From Desulfosporosinus sp. (lineage in GTDB: Bacteria > Bacillota > Desulfitobacteriia > Desulfitobacteriales > Desulfitobacteriaceae): a stretch of DNA of 64,000 bases. The DNA lies in the NCBI GenBank assembly GCA_003513495.1, contig DOPM01000058.1, forward strand, positions 264,484 to 328,483. Direction: 5' to 3'. Made by a program: the position numbers and the translations under genes. Below are positions 9,101 through 17,630 of this stretch, one piece after another (the stretch's first letter is position 1; each line of letters starts with the position of its first letter). Below the pieces are notes generated by a model that was not told the origin of the DNA, did not search any database, and was given only the letters and a program-made list of their open reading frames with translations.

Positions 9101-9117
9101 TTGGCGTGAAAATTGCA
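9101..9117 (+). promoter_or_regulatory. Sigma-54 (-24/-12) promoter of the GabT-like aminotransferase
   Basis: TTGGCGT-N5-TTGCA with GG at 9103-9104 and GC at 9115-9116, the exact 12-base periodicity of the sigma-54 consensus. The gene starts 75 bases downstream. Confidence 0.8.
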
Positions 9118-9191
9118 TAACAAATTGGCAAAGAAAGAGCGTAAGAGGCCTTGATTTGTACTTTTGAAGGAAATACGAGGGGGATGATAGC

Positions 9192-10529
9192 ATGAGTGAA
9201 AAACTTGGAATTCCAGGACTAAAATCCAGAGCGTTAATAGAAAGAAAAAACAAGTGTACAGCGAGAGGGATCTCGCAGGGAACTCCTTTGTTCATTGAGA
9301 ATGCTTCAGGCGCTGTGATGACGGATGTCGATGGTAACCAGTTCATCGATTTTTACGGTGGTATCGGGGTTTTGAATGCTGGTCATTGTCCCCGACCAGT
9401 TGTTAATGCTATAAAGGAACAAGCTGAAAAATTAATACACACTTGTTTTATGACATCTATGTACGAAGGTTGGGTAGACTTAGCAGAGAAATTGATACAA
9501 ATCACACCTATTAAGGGAGATCTTAAAGCAACATACGTTAACAGTGGTGCGGAAGCAGTGGAGAATGCCATAAAAATTGCTCGTGCTTATACTAAAAGGA
9601 CGGGAGTTATTGCTTTTGAAATGGCCTTCCATGGTAGAACAAATCTTGCTATGGGCTTAACTAGTAAGGTCAAGCCTTACAAATATGGCTTTGGGCCTTT
9701 TGCACCTGAAATCTATAAAATTCCTTCTGCTTATTGCTATCGGTGTTTTTATCGTTCCAATTATCCAAGCTGTGGTATGCACTGTTTAGAACAATTCGAA
9801 CGTTTCTTTGCTGCTGAGGTTGAACCAGAAACCATTGCCGGAATGATTATCGAACCCGTTCAAGGAGAAGGTGGGTTTATAGTTCCACCTAAGGAGTTCT
9901 TGCCTGGATTAAAAACGATTGCCAAAAAATACGGTATCGTATTTATAGCAGATGAAATTCAAACAGGTTTTGGTAGAACTGGCAAGATGTTTGCGGTTGA
10001 AAACTACGGTGTCGAGCCTGATCTTATAACAATGGCGAAGTCCATTGCTGCTGGTATGCCTCTAAGTGTAGTAGTTGGCAAAGCTGAAATTATGGATGCA
10101 CCGGGGCCTGGAATGTTAGGCGGAACTTACGCAGGTAATCCACTCTCTTGTGCGGCAGGTTTAGCGACGATAAATTATATCGAGGAAGAAAAGCTTCCGG
10201 ACAGAGCAGCAAAAATCGGAGATTATGTTGTTGATCGCTTGAAGGTGATGCAGGAAAAATATCCGTTGATCGGCGATATCCGAAGTCTAGGTGCTATGAT
10301 TGGAATTGAGCTAGTCAAAGATCGTGAGACAAAAGAACCTGCTAAAGAAGAAACTGCTCAGATTACTCAAGAATGCTTGAGTCACGGGTTAATAATCATT
10401 TCGGCGGGAGTATTCGGAAATGTAATTCGGATGTTGATGCCGCTGGTGATCACAAATGAGCAACTTGAGATAGCACTTAACATTTTAGATGAAGCCTTTG
10501 ATAAGGTTCAGAATGGAAAAAACTATTAA
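9192..10529 (+). CDS. gabT: 4-aminobutyrate-type class III aminotransferase
   Basis: PLP enzyme moving the terminal amino group of an omega-amino acid such as 4-aminobutyrate to a 2-oxoacid. The 445 residues show NSGAEAVENAIKIAR, the PLP-aspartate motif ADEIQTGFGRTG (D254) and the PLP lysine in MAKSIAAGMP (K283). Cysteines C182, C185, C194 and C198 form a CxxC...CxxxC patch; in animal GABA transaminase a CxxC pair binds a [2Fe-2S] cluster, so one may be present here, which is inference. It is a single-gene unit under a sigma-54 promoter, convergent with the ald operon. Activity on 5-aminovalerate or other omega-amino acids is equally possible. Confidence 0.8.
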   Translation: MSEKLGIPGLKSRALIERKNKCTARGISQGTPLFIENASGAVMTDVDGNQFIDFYGGIGVLNAGHCPRPVVNAIKEQAEKLIHTCFMTSMYEGWVDLAEKLIQITPIKGDLKATYVNSGAEAVENAIKIARAYTKRTGVIAFEMAFHGRTNLAMGLTSKVKPYKYGFGPFAPEIYKIPSAYCYRCFYRSNYPSCGMHCLEQFERFFAAEVEPETIAGMIIEPVQGEGGFIVPPKEFLPGLKTIAKKYGIVFIADEIQTGFGRTGKMFAVENYGVEPDLITMAKSIAAGMPLSVVVGKAEIMDAPGPGMLGGTYAGNPLSCAAGLATINYIEEEKLPDRAAKIGDYVVDRLKVMQEKYPLIGDIRSLGAMIGIELVKDRETKEPAKEETAQITQECLSHGLIIISAGVFGNVIRMLMPLVITNEQLEIALNILDEAFDKVQNGKNY

Positions 10530-10537
10530 ACCTGAGA

Positions 10538-10584
10538 AAGGCACCCTTTGTATGCTGGAATTTATTCCATACAAAGGGTGCCTT
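10538..10584. terminator. Bidirectional terminator between convergent genes
   Basis: A perfect 17-bp stem (AAGGCACCCTTTGTATG at 10538-10554 with 10568-10584) lies between the facing aminotransferase genes and probably serves both. Confidence 0.85.
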
Positions 10585-10602
10585 CTGAATTACTATATGA
10601 AG

Positions 10603-11982
10603 CTAAAGTTGATTTCCCAAAAACTCAAAATGAGCTTGTTCTATGGATCTGCCTAGTTTTTCAACTAACTCTATTACGTCCGTTTCAGTAATAACTAATG
10701 CCGGTGACAATTGTAATCCGTCGTCAACCAACGGGCGTAAGGCCAATCCGTTTTCCCAAGCAATAGCCGATACACGCTTGGCAAATCCTATGTTTGAGTT
10801 AAACTTAGTCCTATTTTCCGCATTTTGGACGAGCTGGACGGCATTCATTAGACCTATACCCCTAACTTCGCCGATACAGGGTAACATCAAGTCTCGAATT
10901 CCGGTACGCAATTGTTCGCCTTTAACATGGGCATTTACTGCCAGGTTTTCCTCTTCGACGATGTCAATATTCTTTAAGGCTACTGCACAGGCTACAGGAT
11001 GACCGCTGTAGGTATAACCATGCATAAAAATGCCATGGGCTTTAATTGGATCAAACACTCTTTCTGAAATTCCAACAGCACCCATAGGAATGTAACCGCT
11101 GGTAATCCCTTTAGCCATCATCATAATATCGGGTTTTACCCCCCAATGCATCATACCGAACATCTTACCCGTCCGACCAAAGCCGGTAATGACCTCATCG
11201 GCTATAAACAAGACGTTATATTTATCGCAAATCTCTCTAATTCTTTGGTAATAACCCTCCGGAGGAACGATTGCCCCACCGGTTCCGATAACTGGTTCGG
11301 CAGTAAAGGCAGCTACATTGTCCTCGCCAAGTTCTAAAATTTTTTGTTCAAGAGCATCCGTACATTCTAAGTCACAGCTGCCTTGTTCTTTCCCCCAGGG
11401 GCAGAAATAACAGTGAGGATGTTCAATGTGGTGGAACCCAGGAACTAGAGGTCTAAAGCCGTCCCAGAATCCAGGTAAACTGGTGGCACTAACTGCTCCG
11501 TATGAAACCCCATGATAGGCTTTCGTCCTAGCAATGATATTATTTTTGCTAGGCTTTCCTTGCAAATACCAATACATCCGGGCCAGTTTGTAAGCGGTAT
11601 CATTGGACTCTGAACCTCCACTGGTAAAAAAGATCCTGGGGTTATCCATAGGGATCATGCCGGCTACTCTTTTGGCCACCTCTATGGCTAATGGATGAGA
11701 ATAGCCATTGAAGGTTTGAAAGTAAGACAACTTTTCCATTTGTTGTTTAGCGACTTCTGCCAATTCAGTCCTGCCAAAACCAACATTATTTAACCAAAGA
11801 CCTGCGCCGCAATCAATATAGGTCTTACCCTCAACACTCTTTATCCGAATTCCACTGCCTTCTTCAATAATCTTAGGACCACCCCATGATTCAATGTCGG
11901 CTATTGAACTTGTTGGATGTAGAAAATACCTCATATCATCCTTTTTCATCTGGTCGATTTGGTCCTTAGTATAGCCTGTCAT
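10603..11982 (-). CDS. Omega-amino acid:pyruvate class III aminotransferase
   Basis: A second PLP aminotransferase, about 459 residues from the ATG at 11982, which is preceded by AGAAGGTGA; an in-frame TTG at 12006 is less likely. It has FTSGGSESNDTAYKLAR, ADEVITGFGRTG (D262) and the PLP lysine in MMAKGITSGYIPMG (K291). Like the GabT-like protein it carries four cysteines (C191, C194, C203, C207) in a CxxC...CxxxC arrangement. It lies 33 bases after ald on the same strand; alanine dehydrogenase would recycle the alanine made when pyruvate is the amino acceptor, as in beta-alanine or taurine degradation. No sulfoacetaldehyde-cleaving enzyme is present, so taurine is only one option. It ends in TAG. 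Confidence 0.78.
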   Translation of the reverse strand: MTGYTKDQIDQMKKDDMRYFLHPTSSIADIESWGGPKIIEEGSGIRIKSVEGKTYIDCGAGLWLNNVGFGRTELAEVAKQQMEKLSYFQTFNGYSHPLAIEVAKRVAGMIPMDNPRIFFTSGGSESNDTAYKLARMYWYLQGKPSKNNIIARTKAYHGVSYGAVSATSLPGFWDGFRPLVPGFHHIEHPHCYFCPWGKEQGSCDLECTDALEQKILELGEDNVAAFTAEPVIGTGGAIVPPEGYYQRIREICDKYNVLFIADEVITGFGRTGKMFGMMHWGVKPDIMMMAKGITSGYIPMGAVGISERVFDPIKAHGIFMHGYTYSGHPVACAVALKNIDIVEEENLAVNAHVKGEQLRTGIRDLMLPCIGEVRGIGLMNAVQLVQNAENRTKFNSNIGFAKRVSAIAWENGLALRPLVDDGLQLSPALVITETDVIELVEKLGRSIEQAHFEFLGNQL

Positions 11983-12015
11983 TTTAATCACCTTCTCTTC
12001 TTTCAATATAAAAGC

Positions 12016-13128
12016 TCAAATAAGTTTTTCCAGAGGGGTATATTCTAAATTAAGTGCCTCGGCAACCGCAGCGTAGGTAACTTTGCCTTTAATTACATTC
12101 ACCCCTAAGGATAAAGCCTTATTTTCTTTTAAGGCCGCTAAACCTTTATTGGCTAATAATAAAGCAAATGGCAGCGTAGCATTAGTTAAAGCAAAGGTTG
12201 ACGTTCGAGCGACCGCACCGGGCATGTTTGCAACTGAGTAATGAATAACACCATATCGCTCGTATATCGGATTTTGATGGGTAGTAACGTGATCAATGGT
12301 AGCAATAGATCCTCCTTGGTCGATGGCAACATCCACAATAACTGAGCCTGGTTCCATTGCTTTGACCATTTCTTCTGAAACTAAACGAGGAGCTCTTGCT
12401 CCAGGAACTAAAACTGCACCAATCAGTAGATCTGCTTTCTCAACGGCTTTGGCAACATTATAAGTATTGGACATAATCGTCGTGATCCTATTAGCAAAAA
12501 TATCATCGAGGTAACGCAACCTATCAGCATTCTTATCAAGTATAGTTACATGAGCTCCCATACCTAAAGCCATTTTTGCTGCATTTGTACCTACTACACC
12601 TCCGCCGATGATTACCACTTCTGCCGGCGGAACGCCGGGAACCCCTCCTAATAACATACCTTTACCGCCCTCTGGACACTCAAGGAACCGCGCTCCGATC
12701 TGAACGGACATTCTCCCAGCAACCTCGCTCATAGGGGTTAGAAGTGGTAAGGTTCCATTGTCCAATTGAATAGTTTCATAAGCGATGCCCACGACTTTTT
12801 TATTTATTAGTGCTTGAGTTAGCTCAGGTTCCGGTGCGAGATGTAAATAAGTAAATAGAATTTGCCCTTCTCGGAAAAGGTCATACTCTTGCGGTTGGGG
12901 TTCTTTTACTTTCATAATCATATCAGCTCTTTGGAACACTTCTTCAGGGCTAGGGATAATCTTTGCACCGGCAGCAATAAAGTGTTCATTGCTAATCCTG
13001 CTACCCGTGCCCGCTTCGTTTTCAATTATTACCTCGTGGCCTGCCTTGGTCATGGCCTCTACCCCGGCAGGTGTGATTGCGACCCTGTTCTCATTGTTTT
13101 TAATCTCTTTAATAATTCCAACGATCAT
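12016..13128 (-). CDS. ald: Alanine dehydrogenase
   Basis: NAD-dependent oxidative deamination of L-alanine to pyruvate and ammonia. The protein is the standard 370 residues, starting MIVGIIKEIKNNENRVAITP with the conserved substrate-binding arginine and MKVKEPQPQEY. The NAD-binding loop is VVIIGGGVVGTNAAKMALGMG, followed by DKNADRLRYLDD. An AAGGAGG site precedes ATG. It is the first gene of a two-gene minus-strand operon with the aminotransferase, driven by a near-perfect -24/-12 promoter about 60 bases upstream. Confidence 0.92.
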   Translation of the reverse strand: MIVGIIKEIKNNENRVAITPAGVEAMTKAGHEVIIENEAGTGSRISNEHFIAAGAKIIPSPEEVFQRADMIMKVKEPQPQEYDLFREGQILFTYLHLAPEPELTQALINKKVVGIAYETIQLDNGTLPLLTPMSEVAGRMSVQIGARFLECPEGGKGMLLGGVPGVPPAEVVIIGGGVVGTNAAKMALGMGAHVTILDKNADRLRYLDDIFANRITTIMSNTYNVAKAVEKADLLIGAVLVPGARAPRLVSEEMVKAMEPGSVIVDVAIDQGGSIATIDHVTTHQNPIYERYGVIHYSVANMPGAVARTSTFALTNATLPFALLLANKGLAALKENKALSLGVNVIKGKVTYAAVAEALNLEYTPLEKLI

Positions 13129-13186
13129 ACTTATGAGCCTCCTTTATTCTAATGAACCGTCTCAACGTCTAATAAATTACTAACAA

Positions 13187-13203
13187 TGCAAAGTGCGTGC
13201 CAG
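13187..13203 (-). promoter_or_regulatory. Sigma-54 (-24/-12) promoter of the ald-aminotransferase operon
   Basis: On the minus strand this reads CTGGCAC-GCACT-TTGCA, matching TGGCACG-N4-TTGCA almost perfectly with the required 12-base GG-to-GC spacing. It lies 59 bases before the ald start. Confidence 0.85.
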
Positions 13204-13265
13204 CCTATCTATGGATTCAGAAACCATGTAAATGCTTAATTGCTATGAAAGCAACTTAAGCACTG

Positions 13266-13355
13266 TGTCATCCTGAAGGAGGGACGACTGAAGGATCTTA
13301 ACTTGTGTGGAATAGTGCAGGAGTCAAGATTCTTCGGCTATGTCTCAGAAAGACA
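13266..13355. repeat. Dispersed-type imperfect palindromic repeat
   Basis: Begins TGTCATCCTGA and ends TCAGAAAGACA, with internal arms GAAGGATCTT and AAGATTCTTC. This is the TGTCATCCTGAG...AAGGATCTT layout of REP/MITE-like sequences common in many bacterial genomes. No second copy was seen in the window. It separates the ald promoter from the regulator-side GCAT cluster. Confidence 0.55.
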
Positions 13356-13391
13356 TGTATAGTAAAAAGAAGCTTAGCGTTTTTCTTAACT

Positions 13392-13469
13392 ATGCATAAC
13401 TGCATCTGAGGAATGGGCATATTTCTGGCCAAGCGCATATTTAGGCTTGCATTGGAAAAATGCATATTT
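13392..13469. promoter_or_regulatory. Cluster of GCAT half-sites, candidate activator-binding region
   Basis: ATGC-N6-GCAT at 13392-13405 is followed by GCATATTT at 13417, 13435 and 13462 and GCATTGG at 13449. This sits about 200 bases upstream of the minus-strand sigma-54 promoter of ald and directly before an activator gene, a natural enhancer position. Together with the repeat at 13266 and the ald promoter it accounts for most of the 13129-13596 gap. Confidence 0.5.
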
Positions 13470-13596
13470 GAATTTTTGTTCGTTTTCCTAGAATGAGATA
13501 ATTTTAATATTTAAAGAAGGAATCAATGGAGTTATATAGAATACTTTGCTAGTCAGAAAAGTAAAAAAATTGAAAATAAACTTGGGAGGAATATTT

Positions 13597-15363
13597 ATGC
13601 TTAATCTTCTTGATTTTGCTTCCCGTGAGTTTATTGTATGTTCAAACGAAGCTAATCTAGGGTCTCTTATCGATGAGGATATATTCGGACAGAACAAAAA
13701 GGTGATTATAGTCTTTAGTGAGAATGTTGTACATAGGGTATTGACCGTAAATGGACTTTTGCATGAACTTAGAGAAGGAAAAAAAGATGTTATAACTAGC
13801 AAAAGTATTTCTATTTCTAATTTGAAGTGCAGAGTATCGTTTACTGTTGTTTCTAAAGACCTACCGATTGCAGAATTGAACAATAATTGTTCTGAGGTCA
13901 TTATAATAGTAAACGATGAGAATTATCCTGTAGGATTTATTAATACACAAAGTTTACTTGATAAAATTTTAAATGATTACATCAATTATACTCCTGATAT
14001 GAAAACAACCTTATTAGAATATGAAAAGATTTTTGAAAATATTGAAGAAGAGATATTTGTTACCGATCAAAATGGCTATATTTTGCGTCTTAACCCAGCT
14101 GCCGAAAAAGTATGTGGTGTTTTTGCCAGAGATGTAGTTGGTAAACATGTCAGAGAACTGGAAAAGGAAGGGATAATATCTTCCAGCATAACTATGCATG
14201 TACTTCACCAAAAGAAGAAAGTAAATATGATGCAACAATTAAAAACCGGCAAAACAATTATTAGTACTGCCATCCCTATTTTTAATGAAGAAGGTCAAAT
14301 CGATAGGGTAATCTGCACATCAAAAGATTACCAAGAAATTATTAGACTAAAAGCTGAGTTAGATGAAAAGATTACAGAATTGGCAAGGAAAAATCAAGAA
14401 ATCTCACTTTTGCGCCAGGAGATTTTCTCTAATGTTAACTTTATATATGAAAGCAAAGAAATGAAAAGTATAAGAGATACTATTTCTAAAATAGCACCAT
14501 TGGATTTAACCGTGTTAATTCAAGGGGATTCTGGAGTAGGTAAGGAAGTTATCACAAAGGCTATTCATAATGCGAGTCCAAGAAGAAACCAACCCTTTAT
14601 AAAAGTTAATTGTAGTATGATTCCCGAGAATTTAATTGAATCTGAGCTTTTTGGTTACGAAAGTGGGGCTTTTACTGGTTCTACAAAGGGAGGGAAAATA
14701 GGTAAGATTGAATTAGCGAATAACGGCACACTGTTTTTGGACGAGATTGGCGAGGTGCCACTACTGATTCAGGTTAAATTACTTGAATTTCTTCAAGATA
14801 GGGAAATTTGCAAGGTCGGTGGTACTAAGCGAATAAAAATAAATACAAGGATTATTACAGCCACCAATCGCAATCTGCAGGACATGGTTGAAGAGGGACT
14901 TTTTCGAAAAGATTTATATTATCGGATTAATGTTATACCTATCTACATACCGCCTCTTAGGGAAAGGAAAGAAGAGATTCCTGTTTTAGTAGAATACTTT
15001 CTAAATATATTTAATCGTAAATACGAGATGAATAAAAAAATTGCCCCAGAGGCAATGCAAGCACTTTATAATTACAATTGGCCTGGTAATGTAAGAGAAT
15101 TAGAACATGTAATTGAAAGGGCAATTGTTATAAGCGAAGCAGATGTAATTACCCATGAGTATTTACAGAGTTTATTAGAACGAAAGACCCATTATTATAA
15201 TATTATTTGCAACGAAATAATGCCTTTAAAACTTGCAAAAAGAAAAATAGAGGAACAACTAGTTAAGAATGCCTATAACATATACAAATCTACTTATAAA
15301 GTAGCAAAAGTTCTTGAAATTGATCAGTCTACAGTTGTCAAACTTATGAAAAGATATCGCTGA
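13597..15363 (+). CDS. Sigma-54-dependent transcriptional activator with PAS domain
   Basis: Enhancer-binding protein that opens sigma-54 promoters by ATP hydrolysis. The first about 125 residues resemble a degenerate CBS pair (SEVIIIVNDENYPVGFINTQSLLDKIL), followed by a PAS domain (IEEEIFVTDQNGYILRLNPAAE), the AAA+ module with Walker A GDSGVGKE and the sigma-54 contact loop GAFTGS (last residue S instead of A), and a C-terminal TyrR-type helix-turn-helix (TYKVAKVLEIDQSTVVKLMKRY). ATG 13597 with GGGAGGA before it is preferred over the longer frame from 13546. It lies between the ald operon and a paralogue; the nearby ATGC-N6-GCAT sites are plausible targets. Confidence 0.85.
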   Translation: MLNLLDFASREFIVCSNEANLGSLIDEDIFGQNKKVIIVFSENVVHRVLTVNGLLHELREGKKDVITSKSISISNLKCRVSFTVVSKDLPIAELNNNCSEVIIIVNDENYPVGFINTQSLLDKILNDYINYTPDMKTTLLEYEKIFENIEEEIFVTDQNGYILRLNPAAEKVCGVFARDVVGKHVRELEKEGIISSSITMHVLHQKKKVNMMQQLKTGKTIISTAIPIFNEEGQIDRVICTSKDYQEIIRLKAELDEKITELARKNQEISLLRQEIFSNVNFIYESKEMKSIRDTISKIAPLDLTVLIQGDSGVGKEVITKAIHNASPRRNQPFIKVNCSMIPENLIESELFGYESGAFTGSTKGGKIGKIELANNGTLFLDEIGEVPLLIQVKLLEFLQDREICKVGGTKRIKINTRIITATNRNLQDMVEEGLFRKDLYYRINVIPIYIPPLRERKEEIPVLVEYFLNIFNRKYEMNKKIAPEAMQALYNYNWPGNVRELEHVIERAIVISEADVITHEYLQSLLERKTHYYNIICNEIMPLKLAKRKIEEQLVKNAYNIYKSTYKVAKVLEIDQSTVVKLMKRYR

Positions 15364-15380
15364 AGCCCTAGGAGGGGATT

Positions 15381-15412
15381 AGAAGGAGAGAGCTCCTTCT
15401 TGTCCTTTTCGT
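15381..15412 (+). terminator. Rho-independent terminator of the first activator gene
   Basis: AGAAGGAG-AGAG-CTCCTTCT hairpin at 15381-15400 followed by TGTCCTTTTCGTTT. Confidence 0.75.
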
Positions 15413-15558
15413 TTATATATAGAGTTATTAACTAATTTTAAAAGTATCATGCGCTCTTATTCTGCAGAATTGCATTAATAAGATGCATTACGGCATTTTA
15501 TATTAAGTCTTCCCCAGAAGTCCATTAGAAACAATTTATACTAAATTAGCCAAGATAA

Positions 15559-15580
15559 TTTAATGCTTGTATGCATTAAA
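15559..15580. promoter_or_regulatory. Palindromic enhancer site upstream of the second activator
   Basis: TTTAATGC-N6-GCATTAAA is a perfect 8-6-8 dyad about 80 bases upstream of the -24 element at 15650. Three further GCATT copies occur at 15471-15496. It shares the ATGC-N6-GCAT core with 8950 and 13392. These sites and the promoter fill the 15364-15698 gap. Confidence 0.6.
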
Positions 15581-15649
15581 TATCTAAATTAAAAGTTGCC
15601 AGGTCCTTTAAATATTCAGAAATAACTAAATATTCAATAAAGGTTGGGA

Positions 15650-15665
15650 TGGCACAAAAGTTGCT
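15650..15665 (+). promoter_or_regulatory. Sigma-54 (-24/-12) promoter of the second activator gene
   Basis: TGGCACA-N4-TTGCT with GG at 15651-15652 and GC at 15663-15664. An activator gene under a sigma-54 promoter suggests autoactivation or a cascade from the first activator. Confidence 0.75.
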
Positions 15666-15698
15666 AGTACTGTTATATGTACTCGGAGGTGTTGAACT

Positions 15699-17441
15699 TT
15701 GCAATTAGAAGCGGGATTTCAGGAGCTATATCATGGAGTTATGCTGGTAGATTCCAATGGAAGTATTGTAGCTTGCAACAAAGCAGCCAATGAATTGCTA
15801 AATATCGACGGCCAGGTCATAGGAAGACAGGCTAGAGAATTACTTCCAGATTCAACTATGTATAAGGTGTTAGAAACGGGAACTCCTGTAATTAATAATA
15901 AAGTTGACATTGGAGGCAAAGTAATTCTTTCTAATCATAAACCTATTTTTGAAGAGAGTAGGATCGCTGGAGTTATTACATCCTTTCAGGACATAACTGA
16001 TCTGGATTCAGTGGCTCAGGAATTGGAAGCTACTAAAAAGCTTAATACAGAAATGGAGGCCGTTTTTAACTCCTCTTACGATGAAATTTACGTCACAGAC
16101 GGAGAGGGCTATACACTTAGAGTAAATAAAGCTGGTGAACGCTTTTACGGAATGAAAGCGGAAGAAATGATAGGTAAACATGTTTCAGAATTAGAGGAAT
16201 TGGGGCTATTCTCACCTAGTATCACACCGCAAGTTCTGAGAACAAAGAAACGTACTACCTTAATACAAACTACTAAGAAAGGTCAAAAAATCATCGTTAC
16301 GGCAAACCCTGTATTCGATGAAAAAGGCCAGATTATTCGTGTGGTTACGAACTCACGAGACATAACCGAGCTTAGCAACTTACGCCAACGCCTAGAAGAC
16401 ACTGAGAAGTTAATGGATAATTATCGATCGGAGATTGCAAAATTGCGTAAAGAGAGGATGAAAACATCCGAAATCATTAGTAAGAGTTCAATAATGCAGC
16501 AAATATTGGCGCTTGCTGAAAAGGTGGCAGGCGTAGATTCTACAGTTTTGATTGAGGGAGAGTCCGGTGTTGGTAAAGGTGTTGTCGCTCTGAATATTCA
16601 TCAGTTAAGTAAGCGAAGTGAATTTCCGTTTATAACTATTAACTGTGGTGCTATTCCGGAAAATTTAATCGAATCAGAATTGTTCGGCTATGATGGAGGA
16701 GCCTTTACTGGGGCTAAAAAAGAAGGTAAAAAAGGACTTTTTGAAGTGGCAGGTAATGGAACGGTTTTCTTGGACGAAATTAGCGAACTTCCACTGAATC
16801 TTCAAGTTAAGCTATTGCATGTTATCCAAGATAGAAAGTTAAGACGGGTTGGGGGAAATGAATTCATTGATGTTAATGCACGGATTCTGGCAGCAACAAA
16901 TCGAAATATACCACGTCTAATTAAAGAAAGAAAGTTTAGAGAGGATCTCTATTACCGATTAAATGTTGTACCCCTAATTGTACCACCCTTGAGACACCGC
17001 AAAGAGGATATACCAGTCTTAATTGAGCATTTCTTAGATGCTTTTCTTGAGAAGTACGATTTGCACAAAATAATTGCTTCAGAGACTATGGAACTATTGA
17101 TGAATTACCATTGGCCAGGTAATGTACGGGAATTAGAGAACTTAGTTGAGCGGGTAGTAGTGACAGTAGACACTTTGGAAGTATTGCCGATTCATTTGCC
17201 AGATTATATCTTGCACGCAGATGGGAGTAAGGAGAAAATTTTTGTTTTGGATATCTGTTCTTTGAAAAATGCGACAGAAGAATTAGAGCGACAATTATTA
17301 AACAAGGCTTTTATTAAATTCCATAATACGTATAGGATGGCTGATGCTTTAGAAGTTAATCAATCAACGGTCGTGAGGAAGATGCATAGGTATGGAATTC
17401 TTAAAAATAAACTACCAGTGCCAGCGAATCAATTAGAGTAA
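15699..17441 (+). CDS. Sigma-54-dependent activator with two PAS domains
   Basis: A 580-residue enhancer-binding protein. Two PAS domains (FQELYHGVMLVDSNGSIVACN around residues 7-110, and VFNSSYDEIYVTDGEGYTLRVN around 120-230) precede the AAA+ module with Walker A GESGVGKG and an intact GAFTGA loop, then a TyrR-type helix-turn-helix ending TYRMADALEVNQSTVVRKMHRYG. The TTG start is set by CGGAGGTG eight bases upstream. It is strongly similar in its second half to the preceding activator but lacks its CBS-like N-terminus. The downstream Liv transporter, the aminotransferases and its own promoter are candidate targets; the signal sensed by the PAS domains is unknown. Confidence 0.85.
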   Translation: MQLEAGFQELYHGVMLVDSNGSIVACNKAANELLNIDGQVIGRQARELLPDSTMYKVLETGTPVINNKVDIGGKVILSNHKPIFEESRIAGVITSFQDITDLDSVAQELEATKKLNTEMEAVFNSSYDEIYVTDGEGYTLRVNKAGERFYGMKAEEMIGKHVSELEELGLFSPSITPQVLRTKKRTTLIQTTKKGQKIIVTANPVFDEKGQIIRVVTNSRDITELSNLRQRLEDTEKLMDNYRSEIAKLRKERMKTSEIISKSSIMQQILALAEKVAGVDSTVLIEGESGVGKGVVALNIHQLSKRSEFPFITINCGAIPENLIESELFGYDGGAFTGAKKEGKKGLFEVAGNGTVFLDEISELPLNLQVKLLHVIQDRKLRRVGGNEFIDVNARILAATNRNIPRLIKERKFREDLYYRLNVVPLIVPPLRHRKEDIPVLIEHFLDAFLEKYDLHKIIASETMELLMNYHWPGNVRELENLVERVVVTVDTLEVLPIHLPDYILHADGSKEKIFVLDICSLKNATEELERQLLNKAFIKFHNTYRMADALEVNQSTVVRKMHRYGILKNKLPVPANQLE

Positions 17442-17630
17442 TTGGAATTCTTTAAATTATTATCATTTTGCTTAGCCAAGGTACTTTTTGAAGATTACCT
17501 AAATATGGTGCCTTTGTTAGTAATAGATCTTATGGAAGGGGGGAGATAGGGCTAGTTATAGAATATAAGCTCTGACATAATACTTGATCACCCCATAGCT
17601 CTCTAACAGATAATTGAGGAGGAAGAAACC

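Noticed and set aside
10603..13128. Taurine dissimilation operon (taurine:pyruvate aminotransferase plus ald)
   Set aside because: The pairing fits, but no sulfoacetaldehyde acetyltransferase, sulfoacetaldehyde reductase or isethionate lyase is present, so the narrower claim is not supported.
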